Shown here: positions 36,647 to 44,850 of the stretch, piece after piece
Layout of the letters: each line of letters opens with the position of its first letter
Position numbering within the stretch: position 1 is the stretch's first letter
Source of the DNA: a virus
IMG/VR virus record: IMGVR_UViG_3300036770_003984
Location: 1-64,000 of that record
Length of the DNA stretch: 64,000 bases
Direction: 5' to 3' (one strand)
Notes under the pieces: generated by a model
What the model saw: only the letters and a program-made list of their open reading frames with translations
Databases searched by the model: none
Told to the model about the DNA's origin: nothing
Position numbers and translations under genes: made by a program

Positions 36647-36686
36647 TCAATAAAGAATAAAAAGTATTATTACTTAAATTATAATT

Positions 36687-36720
36687 GAAAAAAAAGAGGG
36701 ACAAAAACTTGTCCCTCTCG
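36687..36720 (-). terminator. Terminator after the major capsid gene
   Basis: Reading leftward, GAGGGACAAG is followed by a pairing TTTGTCCCTC and a run of T's. It sits 20 bases past the capsid gene stop and before the next leftward promoter. Confidence 0.85.
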
Positions 36721-36740
36721 TCATTTTTTATTAAGATTTA

Positions 36741-38582
36741 CTATCTCAATTCTTGTAAGTCAAATGTTCTAACACCATCAACTGTAATTCTCGCATAGAA
36801 GCGGTTGTTCACCATTTTTTTAGCGTATCTAGTCATAATACCCTTGATAGGAGTAAAGTTGAATGGATTATACATTGTTGGAGTTAATTGAAGTGGAACA
36901 TACGGAGCGTAGATGTAACCAGTATCAAGAAGTGAAGTACCTTTATGTCCGATTAACACTTGGTTAGGTGGGAAGTAAGGGTCACGATATACTTGGTATC
37001 TACCTGCTAATGTACCTACTCTTTCAATACCCATATTGTATTGGTCTTGCTCAGGAGAAGCATTTGATACGTGGAAGTATTCCAAGTCATCAAAGATTGC
37101 AGAAACCTCAGAAGAAACAACAATCCAGTTAGCACCACCTCTAAGAGTTGATTTGTGGATTTGAGCTGAAAGTTGGTTGATAGCTGTGATAAGAGTTTGG
37201 TTCCAGTCTTTTTGAGTGTAAGAAGTGTTATTTTGTAATCTTCTCCATCCGTTGTAGTCCCATCTCAAGTTCCAAGCCGCACCTTTTCTAAGGTCACGTA
37301 GGATTTCTCTATCGATTTCAGCTGCAACTTGTTCAGAAAGAAGGGCAGTTAATTCAGCCTCAGCATCAATGTTATGGAATGCTGCAACGTCTTGAGCAAG
37401 TTCAGGAGACCATTGAGCTCTAAGTTTTCTTTCAGTTACAGAAACAGTTACTGATTCAAGGTCAAAAGAAACTTCACCAATTTTATCTTCAAATTCAAGT
37501 TCTTCGTATCTTCTATATACAACAGTAAATGAAGACGCTGAAGAAGCTGAGAAAATTGTAGTACCAGTGTAACCATCTAAAGATGAAGCGTTACAATCAG
37601 CACATACTGGACAAGATAAGTCAACCTCAATTAACATACAACCATCTTGGATACAAGTGTCATTATATGTACCACCACCATTTGTTGGCCATAAAGTTGA
37701 TGTTGATTTTGAAGTAGGTTGAACAAGACCTTTACCATATTGTTGAGTTACAACTCTAAACAATAAGTTGGGTAAAGTACTAGTACCAATACCCATAGTA
37801 TCACAAGGAGTAGTACTAGCAGAAATACCACCATTATTTCTAATTACTTTAAGGTCAGATAAGAATGTTTCAGTATCAACTTCAGAACCATCAGGTGCAA
37901 TAAGTTTACCTACACCATCATATGCGAAACCACACACTTTGATTAAAAGTTTTCTAACATTTGGTGTTTCTTCAGTTATTTCTAAAGGAACAACTTGACC
38001 ATTTGACCAAGTCATAGTTGTTGCACTAGCTGTAATTGCTGACCAACGACCTTTAGAATAATCAAATAAACCAGCAGGATTTAAACCAGGTTCAGCACCT
38101 TCATAGAATAAATCATAAAGATTTTTTTGATAAGCATTAGAATCCGTACCATAACCAGCATTTGGGTCACCAGGATAATTACCAGGACTACCTATTGGTG
38201 CATGATGATTACCAGAAAAAGTACCTCCATTAGTGTCACCACTATAACCTTGAATTTTAGGTATAAAGTAGAACAATTTACCGATAGGTAAGTTCATAGC
38301 TTGTACAGATACGATGTCATTTGCTAATAATTTAGAGAATACACGTCTAACGATTGGAAATACAACTGTTTCAAATGAACCAGAACTTCCATCAGATGTT
38401 GCTTCGTTGATTAAGAATGATGCTTGATTTTCATATAATTGTGCAACATTTTCTTTTAGATGACCTCTAAGGCCTTCAAGGAATCCTAATCTATCCCATT
38501 TGTTAATAGTATCTTCTTTGATAACTTTAAGGTGTTTCAAACCAATGTTACCAACAAGACCGCTTTCTAATAATGCTCCCAT
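36741..38582 (-). CDS. Major capsid protein, T4 gp23-like
   Basis: 613 residues, longer than T4 gp23 (521). Residues 1-60 are the pro-region; the predicted protease site is FLINE-ATSDGSSGSF after Glu60, close to the Glu65 cut in T4. HK97-fold signatures follow: FPIVRRVFSKLLANDIVSVQ (about 75), PIGKLFYFIPKIQG, and the C-terminal NRFYARITVDGVRTFDLQEL. An insert at about 300-345 has CPVCADCNASSLDGYTGT, an added domain absent from T4 gp23. Builds the capsid shell. No own promoter element; transcribed with the scaffold. Confidence 0.92.
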   Translation of the reverse strand: MGALLESGLVGNIGLKHLKVIKEDTINKWDRLGFLEGLRGHLKENVAQLYENQASFLINEATSDGSSGSFETVVFPIVRRVFSKLLANDIVSVQAMNLPIGKLFYFIPKIQGYSGDTNGGTFSGNHHAPIGSPGNYPGDPNAGYGTDSNAYQKNLYDLFYEGAEPGLNPAGLFDYSKGRWSAITASATTMTWSNGQVVPLEITEETPNVRKLLIKVCGFAYDGVGKLIAPDGSEVDTETFLSDLKVIRNNGGISASTTPCDTMGIGTSTLPNLLFRVVTQQYGKGLVQPTSKSTSTLWPTNGGGTYNDTCIQDGCMLIEVDLSCPVCADCNASSLDGYTGTTIFSASSASSFTVVYRRYEELEFEDKIGEVSFDLESVTVSVTERKLRAQWSPELAQDVAAFHNIDAEAELTALLSEQVAAEIDREILRDLRKGAAWNLRWDYNGWRRLQNNTSYTQKDWNQTLITAINQLSAQIHKSTLRGGANWIVVSSEVSAIFDDLEYFHVSNASPEQDQYNMGIERVGTLAGRYQVYRDPYFPPNQVLIGHKGTSLLDTGYIYAPYVPLQLTPTMYNPFNFTPIKGIMTRYAKKMVNNRFYARITVDGVRTFDLQELR

Positions 38583-38618
38583 TTTGTATTTGATTTTTGT
38601 TTTAGTTTTGTTTATTGT

Positions 38619-40184
38619 TTATTTTAATTTTGACATTAAATCCTTCATTCTCATAAATTGAGGATTTTCATAAGTTTTTGATTCAATTAAGTTAATTGCT
38701 GAACCATTAGTTGGAACTTTATTAATTGTTCTTTCAATTGATTCGTTAACTTGTTGTGGTTTAGATGATGTTAATTCATCTTTAATAATTTTGTAAAGAG
38801 TCTTAGATTCTTTAAGAGATTCTACATCGTCAAATCTTTTAAGGATATTAATTTTTTCTTGTTTTGAAGTTGAATGTTCAGTAAACAATCTAGTTGCGTA
38901 CGCTAGGTTTGAATTGAATACTGCCACTTCATTCAATTTATTTCTGAAAATATTAAGTGCCTTTCTGTATTCTTCGTTTTTCTCTCTTAAAATTTCCATT
39001 TCTTGTAAATCAATAGATTCTTCTCTTAGATGACGAGGAGCTGTTCTTGGTTTTGGAAGACCATCTCTACCCCAATATTTACCATTTCCAAGTGTACGTG
39101 AAGCTTCTTTTGTTTCCACCTTTTTAGGTTTCATTTTCATACTTCCTTTAGTTTCTTTTGATTTGGTTGGTTTTTTAGAGAATTCACCATCAAAACTTGG
39201 AGAATCAGATTTGTAGATATCTTTTTTAACTTTACCCATACCTACACCTCTAGTACCTTGTTTCATATCTTCTTTAAAACCACCTTCTTGATTTGGTTTT
39301 TTAGAATATTTGAATTTTGAAGCTGAACCCATACCCATTCCTTTTGGTTTCATAGATTTTTTAGCTTCGTATAAAGATTCATAAAATTCTTCTTCTTCTT
39401 CTTCTTCTTCCATTTCAATTTCGTAAATAGTATCTTCATCAAATTTACTAAGAATGTCTTTATATTTATCTTCACGTTCAAAATCTTCTTCGTCCATAGT
39501 ACTCATATAATCTTCGTCCATAGTACTCATATAATCTTCGTCCATAGTACTCATATAATCTTCGTCCATAGTACTCATATAATCTTCGTCCATATAGTTT
39601 TCGTCCATTTCGTGATACATACCTTCGTCCATATAGTCACTTTCCATATATTCTTCTTCATCCATATGATAATTTTCTCTGACAATCATATATTCAGTAT
39701 CGTTTTCCTCATCTTTTAAACGAATATTACCAGCTGGGTCTTCTTCAACTTGGACTTTATCTTGAGGTCCCATTGATTTAAATACTTTGAAAAGAACGTC
39801 ACTTTGTTCCTCTTTACTCATACCTGTTTGGTCTAGATTTCTTAAGTCAAGGACTTCCTCATCCTCTTCATCATCTTCTTCTTCATCAGAATATTCATCA
39901 GTATAGTCCCCTTCTTCGTAATCTTCTTCGTAATCTTCTTCGTCATCAACTTCTTCTTCGTCATCAGGGAATTCAACATCAGCAACATCTGAATCCATAT
40001 CAATCTCTTCTTCGTCCTCGACTTCTTCTTCGTCATCTTGTTCGTTAAGAGATTCTTTTACCAATTGTTTGATTTCTTGTTTCATAGTTGAAGCAAGTAT
40101 TCCTTTTGCATTTTCAGCAACCGCTTCCTCCAAATTTTTCATTTGGATGATTGCCTCTTCTAAAATATTATTTTCTTTAGCCAT
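38619..40184 (-). CDS. Prohead core scaffold, T4 gp22-like, with acidic repeats
   Basis: 521 residues, much longer than T4 gp22 (269). Order: helical start with LVKESLNE (possible protease site), a very acidic region (60-270) that includes four perfect copies of DEDYMSTM, a basic middle (KSMKPKGMGMGSASKF), and a helical C-terminus (YENPQFMRMKDLMSKLK) that corresponds to the end of gp22. Lies between the protease and the capsid gene as gp22 does. Scaffold is assembled inside the prohead and then degraded. The repeat length polymorphism should vary between relatives. Confidence 0.82.
   Translation of the reverse strand: MAKENNILEEAIIQMKNLEEAVAENAKGILASTMKQEIKQLVKESLNEQDDEEEVEDEEEIDMDSDVADVEFPDDEEEVDDEEDYEEDYEEGDYTDEYSDEEEDDEEDEEVLDLRNLDQTGMSKEEQSDVLFKVFKSMGPQDKVQVEEDPAGNIRLKDEENDTEYMIVRENYHMDEEEYMESDYMDEGMYHEMDENYMDEDYMSTMDEDYMSTMDEDYMSTMDEDYMSTMDEEDFEREDKYKDILSKFDEDTIYEIEMEEEEEEEEFYESLYEAKKSMKPKGMGMGSASKFKYSKKPNQEGGFKEDMKQGTRGVGMGKVKKDIYKSDSPSFDGEFSKKPTKSKETKGSMKMKPKKVETKEASRTLGNGKYWGRDGLPKPRTAPRHLREESIDLQEMEILREKNEEYRKALNIFRNKLNEVAVFNSNLAYATRLFTEHSTSKQEKINILKRFDDVESLKESKTLYKIIKDELTSSKPQQVNESIERTINKVPTNGSAINLIESKTYENPQFMRMKDLMSKLK
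39487..39582 (-). repeat. Four tandem 24-base repeats in the scaffold gene
   Basis: Four identical units of 24 bases (start TCTTCGTCCATAG on the plus strand), encoding DEDYMSTM each; a 15-base partial copy follows. Perfect identity at DNA level implies recent slippage. Not a CRISPR: no spacers. Confidence 0.9.
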
Positions 40185-40203
40185 TTTCTTGGTTTTTTGT
40201 TTA

Positions 40204-40219
40204 TTTTATTATATAAATA
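40204..40219 (-). promoter_or_regulatory. Late-type element upstream of the scaffold gene
   Basis: Minus strand TATTTATATAATAAAA, with TATTTAT ending 28 bases before the ATG at 40184. It should drive scaffold and capsid genes. Confidence 0.55.
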
Positions 40220-40297
40220 TATACGATGTTAAAAAAAGTTAGTTAAATTAATTTTTAACCAAATATTTTTAACAATTATAAATATTTGAATAATGGC

Positions 40298-40324
40298 AAA
40301 AAAAAAGGGAGACATATGTCTCCC
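40298..40324 (-). terminator. Terminator after 40343-40558
   Basis: Perfect 18-base palindrome GGGAGACATATGTCTCCC (40307-40324) with, in leftward reading, nine T's after it. Separates the small gene from the scaffold transcript. Confidence 0.88.
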
Positions 40325-40342
40325 AAAATAATTTGTGATTTT

Positions 40343-40558
40343 TTATTCAATCACTTCATCAATTTTACTTTCTACTATTGCGGTAATTCTCCAATCAAAA
40401 GTATAGTGTTCATAAATTTTAGTTATTTTTGTCTCAACATCTGTTGGTGAGTAACCCATAACTAATTTTTCTAATTTTAACTTTTTTTTCTTTCCAGTTT
40501 CTTCGTCAACAAACTCTTCAGAGATTTTTGCAATAAAATATTTTTGTCCTTCTTCCAT
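40343..40558 (-). CDS. DUF4494-like small protein
   Basis: 71 residues: KYFIAKISEEFVDEETGKKK, then YSPTDVETKITKIYEHYTFD and WRITAIVESKIDEVIE. This follows the plan of the Bacteroidota DUF4494 family (a single compact alpha/beta domain of unknown role). It occupies the place of T4 gp68, between protease and scaffold, but shows no gp68 features. Confidence 0.6.
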   Translation of the reverse strand: MEEGQKYFIAKISEEFVDEETGKKKKLKLEKLVMGYSPTDVETKITKIYEHYTFDWRITAIVESKIDEVIE

Positions 40559-40617
40559 TTTATTTAAATTTTTTAATTAATTAATTAAAAAAATAATAAG
40601 AAGATTAAATATAAAAA

Positions 40618-41337
40618 TCAATATCCGTATAAAGATAATTTTTTCATTAGTTCTAAAGATTTATTTCCACTTTCTCCAACATTCCTTTCTACTGCCATTT
40701 TCCTATCATCATCTAAATTTTCTTCAAACATATGTTTATCATCTTTGTTTAAGAAAAGATAAGCACCAGGTGTTGATGGTGATGAAACTAAATCAAAACA
40801 TATTAATTCAAAATCATCTTGTACTTCATTTTGTTCTCCAACTTTTTTTAATGAACCAACACCACGAGAAGATATACCAAGAGTAACACCTTGTCTTAAA
40901 TAATTTGCGGCCATATCACCCTTAGTTGATACTATACCTCTTTCGTGGAATCCTGGGGATGTTAACAATTTGAGTTTACCCATTAAAACTGGTCCTTCCC
41001 ACCAAACTTCATTTATAATATGAGATACTCTATCAAGGTCAATTAAAGATGATTCAGGATGATTTAATTCTGATAATGATGTTCCTTTTTGAATCATCTT
41101 TTTATAATTCTCAGCTTCCCTTTTTAATATCTTTTCTGGGTAGATTCTACCATTTCTATTTGGTGTATTGTATTTTTGTAATACAGCATAGAATTCAAAT
41201 GGTTTTGAATGGTCTAACATTTGTTTGGATTCTTGTAACATTTTAGAGTTAAATCCATCTGTTGGGGAAACCCACCCATCATTTTCAATTAAAATACCTC
41301 TACCTAACTCACCAGGGTTTAAAATTTTTAAGCTCAT
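40618..41337 (-). CDS. Prohead core protease, T4 gp21-like (peptidase S77)
   Basis: 239 residues. FEFYAVLQKYNTPNRNGRIY opens the protease fold; the catalytic His is in SELNHPESSLIDLDRVSH (about 95) and the Ser in GISSRGVGSL (about 155), followed by FDLVSSPSTPGAYL. Family S77 enzymes cut scaffold, capsid protein and internal proteins after [L/I]-x-E in the maturing head. This is the expected processor of the leader peptides proposed in this annotation. It has its own late-type element. Confidence 0.88.
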   Translation of the reverse strand: MSLKILNPGELGRGILIENDGWVSPTDGFNSKMLQESKQMLDHSKPFEFYAVLQKYNTPNRNGRIYPEKILKREAENYKKMIQKGTSLSELNHPESSLIDLDRVSHIINEVWWEGPVLMGKLKLLTSPGFHERGIVSTKGDMAANYLRQGVTLGISSRGVGSLKKVGEQNEVQDDFELICFDLVSSPSTPGAYLFLNKDDKHMFEENLDDDRKMAVERNVGESGNKSLELMKKLSLYGY

Positions 41338-41344
41338 TGTATGA

Positions 41345-41360
41345 TTTTATTATATAAATA
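41345..41360 (-). promoter_or_regulatory. Late-type element upstream of the protease gene
   Basis: Minus strand TATTTATATAATAAAA, identical to the scaffold copy, with TATTTAT ending 16 bases before the ATG at 41337. Confidence 0.55.
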
Positions 41361-41375
41361 TTTAAAAATATATAT

Positions 41376-41831
41376 TTATATTTTGACATTAGTTTTTTTG
41401 TCGTTTTTTGTTAAAAAAAAACTAAAATGTTCATTCCTTAAAAAATTATAATGTAATATATTTTTGGTAAGTTCTTTGAGACTTTCTTTTAATTTTGAAG
41501 ATTTAAAATCTATTTGTGTTGGATTAAGATATAAATTTATTTCTAAATTTAGGAATGATTTTTTACCTAATGTTATTCCACTTGAACGTAAATCCAAATC
41601 AGATATAAAATTTTCTTTAAAAATAACCTTGTCTAAATTTTGATAAATTGTGTGTTTTATTGACCTAGATAAGTTTAAAATAATTCGATTCCAATTTTCT
41701 TCTTCCTCTTTTGGTTCAACCCAAGTTTGTATGTTTAAGTAAATTGATTTTAATTCAAAAGAATCTGTTGTACCATATATTACTTTTATAGTCTTAAAAC
41801 CTTGGATTTTAGAGGTTTTGCCTTTTTTCAT
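41376..41831 (-). CDS. Hypothetical phage protein
   Basis: 151 residues; mixed alpha/beta, no recognised family (IKVIYGTTDSFELKSIYLNI, SGITLGKKSFLNLEINLYLN). Lies between the protease and the bS21 gene on the opposite strand. The basic start (MKKGKTSKIQGFKTIK) has no signal peptide. Possibly a head-completion protein from position; unproven. Confidence 0.6.
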   Translation of the reverse strand: MKKGKTSKIQGFKTIKVIYGTTDSFELKSIYLNIQTWVEPKEEEENWNRIILNLSRSIKHTIYQNLDKVIFKENFISDLDLRSSGITLGKKSFLNLEINLYLNPTQIDFKSSKLKESLKELTKNILHYNFLRNEHFSFFLTKNDKKTNVKI

Positions 41832-41906
41832 TAATTTTAATAGTTTATCAGTTTATTTTTTATAAAAAGTAACTGATATTTTAATAAATGTCAAAAAAAT
41901 AAAATT

Positions 41907-42098
41907 ATGTTGATTGTAAAAGTTGATCAAAACACAAACATTGAGAAAGCCTTAAAACTCTTTAAAAGTAAGGTAATTAAAACTAAACTAATGAGTGAAT
42001 TACGAAATCGAAAAGAATTCACAAAAAAATCAGTAACAAGACGAACTACTGTTAATAAAGCAAAATATGTGCAACAAATAAAATCAAAAGAAGATTAG
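41907..42098 (+). CDS. rpsU: Ribosomal protein bS21 homologue
   Basis: 63 residues beginning MLIVKVDQNTNIEKALKLFK, then SKVIKTKLMSELRNRKEFTK and KSVTRRTTVNKAKYVQQ, which follows the bS21 pattern along its whole length (E-x-I-E-x-A-L-K-x-F-K, then ELRxRxxFxKPSVxRR). bS21 sits near the 3' end of 16S rRNA by the anti-Shine-Dalgarno; in Bacteroidota it helps hide that sequence. A phage copy could replace the host protein and change which mRNAs are translated (inference). It is alone on the plus strand within the leftward head operon and has no AGGAGG before its ATG. Confidence 0.88.
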   Translation: MLIVKVDQNTNIEKALKLFKSKVIKTKLMSELRNRKEFTKKSVTRRTTVNKAKYVQQIKSKED

Positions 42099-42811
42099 AG
42101 ATTTTCTTTTAGATTTTTTAACTTGAAATAAGTTAATTTATCATATTTTTCTGTGGTTATTTTTTCAATTGATTCATCAATTCTTTTTGATGTTTCAATG
42201 TCAGATGTTTTTTTAATTTCATTTAATTTTGAAATTATATCTATTTTCAATATATCAAACTCACTATTTAATTTATTATCGTCTTCTTTTAATAAACTAA
42301 TTAAACTTTTCTTATCCGATTCGTTTAACTCTGAGATATATTTGTTAATTGTTTGGTTTGCTATATTAACCATTGTTGAAATGGGTAAATTAATAACATC
42401 ACTATTTTCATCTTTTGATTTTTTAATCAAAGATTCTGAAATTATTTTTCTACTTTTTATTTTGTTTTCTAATGTCAGAATATTTGTTGAAAATAAATTA
42501 TCAATATCATCATATTGATTTTCACTCTTAACATCATCAACCCATAATTCTAACACTTTTAAATCTTTTGGATTTATTTTGTTAATAGTATTTTCATATA
42601 TTGTAATACATTCATTTATGAATTGGTCTGCAATATCTTTAGTGTACCCTTTATTTGTATTCAATTCATCGTAGACAAAAAACAATTTTTTCAAATTTTT
42701 GTTTTCCAAAACAAGTTTTTTGAATATCTTTAACTCATCCTTAAATAAATTTCTACCATAGGATTCTAACAAGTATTTTTCTATTTTTGATTTTAAAAGT
42801 CCAAATTTCAT
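42095..42811 (-). CDS. Helical hypothetical protein near portal (gp67/68-position)
   Basis: 238 residues from ATG 42811. An upstream in-frame ATG (42838) lies before a late-type element and within the portal stop, so is rejected. The leader KFGLLKSKIEKYLLE-SYGR again has L-x-E. The rest is charged helix (NKNLKKLFFVYDELNTNKGY). Position between portal and protease is that of T4 core proteins gp67 and gp68. Overlaps the bS21 gene tail by 4 bases, convergently. Confidence 0.62.
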   Translation of the reverse strand: MKFGLLKSKIEKYLLESYGRNLFKDELKIFKKLVLENKNLKKLFFVYDELNTNKGYTKDIADQFINECITIYENTINKINPKDLKVLELWVDDVKSENQYDDIDNLFSTNILTLENKIKSRKIISESLIKKSKDENSDVINLPISTMVNIANQTINKYISELNESDKKSLISLLKEDDNKLNSEFDILKIDIISKLNEIKKTSDIETSKRIDESIEKITTEKYDKLTYFKLKNLKENL

Positions 42812-42816
42812 AGTTT

Positions 42817-42830
42817 TTTTATTATAAATA
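42817..42830 (-). promoter_or_regulatory. Late-type element upstream of 42095-42811
   Basis: Minus strand TATTTATAATAAAA, identical to the copy at 36633, with TATTTAT ending 12 bases before the ATG. It begins directly after the portal stop. Confidence 0.5.
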
Positions 42831-44642
42831 TCAATCATCTAAAAGTTTTTTCAGATGTACTTCCATTTCACCCAAATAATTTCTTACTTTTGACAAATCA
42901 ATATAAGAATCATCCTCAGTTAATGAATCACTTTCCAATAGAATATTTAAATTATTTTTATTAATTGATTCTGGTGCTAAACCTGGAGGTGGGGGTGATT
43001 CTTCACCTCCAGGAGGTGGTGGTGGCATTCCTCCACTTTCTTCTCCTCCTCCACCGGGTGGTGGTGGTGCTCCACCTTCAGTTGTACCTGACTTAGTTCC
43101 ATAAAGTTTATCAATATTATCAAATAAACCAGTATGTGTTATAATTGTCGCAGTATTTGTTAATTCAGCACCAACAGCCTTTTCAATCCTTTGTTGTTGT
43201 AAATCAAGTTTAATTTCCTCTTCAGAGAATCCCATAATATGTTTCTTAGCCCATGTAACTGATGTTGGTGAAATACCTTCAATTGCCGTAACACATTCTT
43301 TATAAAGTGCGACTTTCTCTTTCCATATATCAATTTTAAGTAAATCAGCCTGACTTGATGGATTTGTCAAACCTAAAGTGAAGTTACCTAACTCATCTTC
43401 AAAACCTAAAAGGAATAAATGTATAATGGCGATTTTATTTAATTCGGCAACCATACATTTTTGTATTCTATTGATTGTTCTAGCAAATCTTATATCAATC
43501 AAAGAAAGATTTTTACCATCACCAACAGGTTCTTCAAAACCTAAGAATGCTTTAGGTACACGTAGAGCGGTTAATAATTTCTTTTGGATATATTCAATAT
43601 CGGCAATTTCACCTAAATTCGCACCACCAGGTAATGTTTCAATTGGCATAGTTTGAGCTGGGTCTCTAACAGGAATAAAATAATCTTGGTCAACAGCCAT
43701 TTGATTAAATCTCATATCAACATTACCAGTCTGAGAATCAACAACTTGACTACGTTTAAACTTATTTGCAACACGTTGTACATAAGCTTCAACATCTTTA
43801 TCATCCATATTTCCAACAAAGACTTTGAACACCCTTCTTTCTGGTGCTCTTGAAGTTCTATATATCAACATTGCATCCTCAGATAATAATAATTGTTTCC
43901 AAATACGTCTTGCCTTTTCCAACATTGATGTACCATATGGAAGTTTTCTATCATCACCAAATAAACGGAAATGAGCAATTTCCCAAGAATTAAACTCCAT
44001 GTCTTTAACTTTCCATTTGAATCTTAAACCTTTGTTTTCAACGGGGTCTTCAACATTTTGTCTACCAGCTTGCGTAGGAGCACCTCGTTCCAAACGTTCA
44101 ATTTCAATGTTTGGTAGTTGCATACAACCAACAATACCTTTTTCTGGATCAAGTTTAAGGTAAACAAAATTATCACCATACTTACAAGTATTTCTTGTCC
44201 ACATTGGTAAGTTTGTGTTAATATCCAAAATATTATTAAATAAATCAGCTAAAATAGATTTAATCCTTTTTGACTCTGAATATATCTGTAACATATTACC
44301 ATTTTGGTCAACAGTTGTTGATTCCTCACCATAAATGTCTAGTGCTGCAGATATTTCTGGTGTATACTCCATAGATTCGTAATCGTAAAATGAGGCCAAT
44401 CTAGTTGGTTCGTAATATACTGCTTGGGTATATAGATTACTTTCAATTTTAGTCCATTGATTAGCTAAATAATATGTTTGTTGAGCTTGTAATAACTCTT
44501 TATCATATTCTTGTTTGGATGTTGTACGTAATAATTCTTTTCTATCAAACTTATATGTTGGATAGTCTTGATTTAAAAGTTCATTAGGTCCGAAGGCTTG
44601 AGATAATCTTTGCCATACGGTATATTTGTTATTATTTTCCAT
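42831..44642 (-). CDS. Portal vertex protein, T4 gp20-like
   Basis: 603 residues; gp20 is 524. Motifs of the family: YYLANQWTKIESNLYTQAVY, EYTPEISAALDIYGEESTTV (about 93), WTRNTCKYGDNFVYLKLDPE, SWEIAHFRLFGDDRKLPYGT (about 219), ALRVPKAFLGFEEPVGDG (about 362). The C-terminal addition (about 515-565) is a Gly/Pro-rich linker (PPPPGGGGEESGGMPPPP) not in T4. The portal forms the dodecameric DNA gate and nucleates the head. The order terminase, portal, core protein, protease, scaffold and capsid protein fits T4. Confidence 0.92.
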   Translation of the reverse strand: MENNNKYTVWQRLSQAFGPNELLNQDYPTYKFDRKELLRTTSKQEYDKELLQAQQTYYLANQWTKIESNLYTQAVYYEPTRLASFYDYESMEYTPEISAALDIYGEESTTVDQNGNMLQIYSESKRIKSILADLFNNILDINTNLPMWTRNTCKYGDNFVYLKLDPEKGIVGCMQLPNIEIERLERGAPTQAGRQNVEDPVENKGLRFKWKVKDMEFNSWEIAHFRLFGDDRKLPYGTSMLEKARRIWKQLLLSEDAMLIYRTSRAPERRVFKVFVGNMDDKDVEAYVQRVANKFKRSQVVDSQTGNVDMRFNQMAVDQDYFIPVRDPAQTMPIETLPGGANLGEIADIEYIQKKLLTALRVPKAFLGFEEPVGDGKNLSLIDIRFARTINRIQKCMVAELNKIAIIHLFLLGFEDELGNFTLGLTNPSSQADLLKIDIWKEKVALYKECVTAIEGISPTSVTWAKKHIMGFSEEEIKLDLQQQRIEKAVGAELTNTATIITHTGLFDNIDKLYGTKSGTTEGGAPPPPGGGGEESGGMPPPPPGGEESPPPPGLAPESINKNNLNILLESDSLTEDDSYIDLSKVRNYLGEMEVHLKKLLDD

Positions 44643-44680
44643 AAATTAAATCTAAATTTATTTGATAAAAATTAAATACT

Positions 44681-44830
44681 TTACTGTTTAGTACCATTAT
44701 TAGTGTTACCTTTTTTTTGATTAATATCAGTGTTTCCACCAGGATTAACCATTATTGGTTTTTGACCGGGTACTATCAATCTTCCATTAGCATTTATTTT
44801 ACCAGATGTTTTTCTTTTTTCAAATCCCAT
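44681..44830 (-). CDS. 49-residue hypothetical protein between terminase and portal
   Basis: Short frame from ATG 44830 to TAA 44681: MGFEKRKTSGKINANGRLIV, then PGQKPIMVNPGGNTD, then a Gln/Lys/Asn end. Basic N-terminus, Pro/Gly core. A late-type element sits 13 bases before the start, and the gene fills the gap exactly, so it is probably real. Function unknown; could be a neck or portal-associated peptide (inference). Confidence 0.55.
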   Translation of the reverse strand: MGFEKRKTSGKINANGRLIVPGQKPIMVNPGGNTDINQKKGNTNNGTKQ

Positions 44831-44834
44831 AATC

Positions 44835-44850
44835 TTTTATTTAATAAATA
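44835..44850 (-). promoter_or_regulatory. Late-type element upstream of 44681-44830
   Basis: Minus strand TATTTATTAAATAAAA, with TATTTAT ending 13 bases before the ATG; starts on the first base after the terminase stop. Confidence 0.5.

Noticed and set aside
39487-39600. CRISPR-like array
   Set aside because: Units are directly adjacent 24-base coding repeats with no spacers, inside the scaffold gene.
42153-42518. Plus-strand open frame opposite 42095-42811
   Set aside because: Hydrophobic composition mirrors the antisense of a Lys/Glu-rich helical protein; no independent support.
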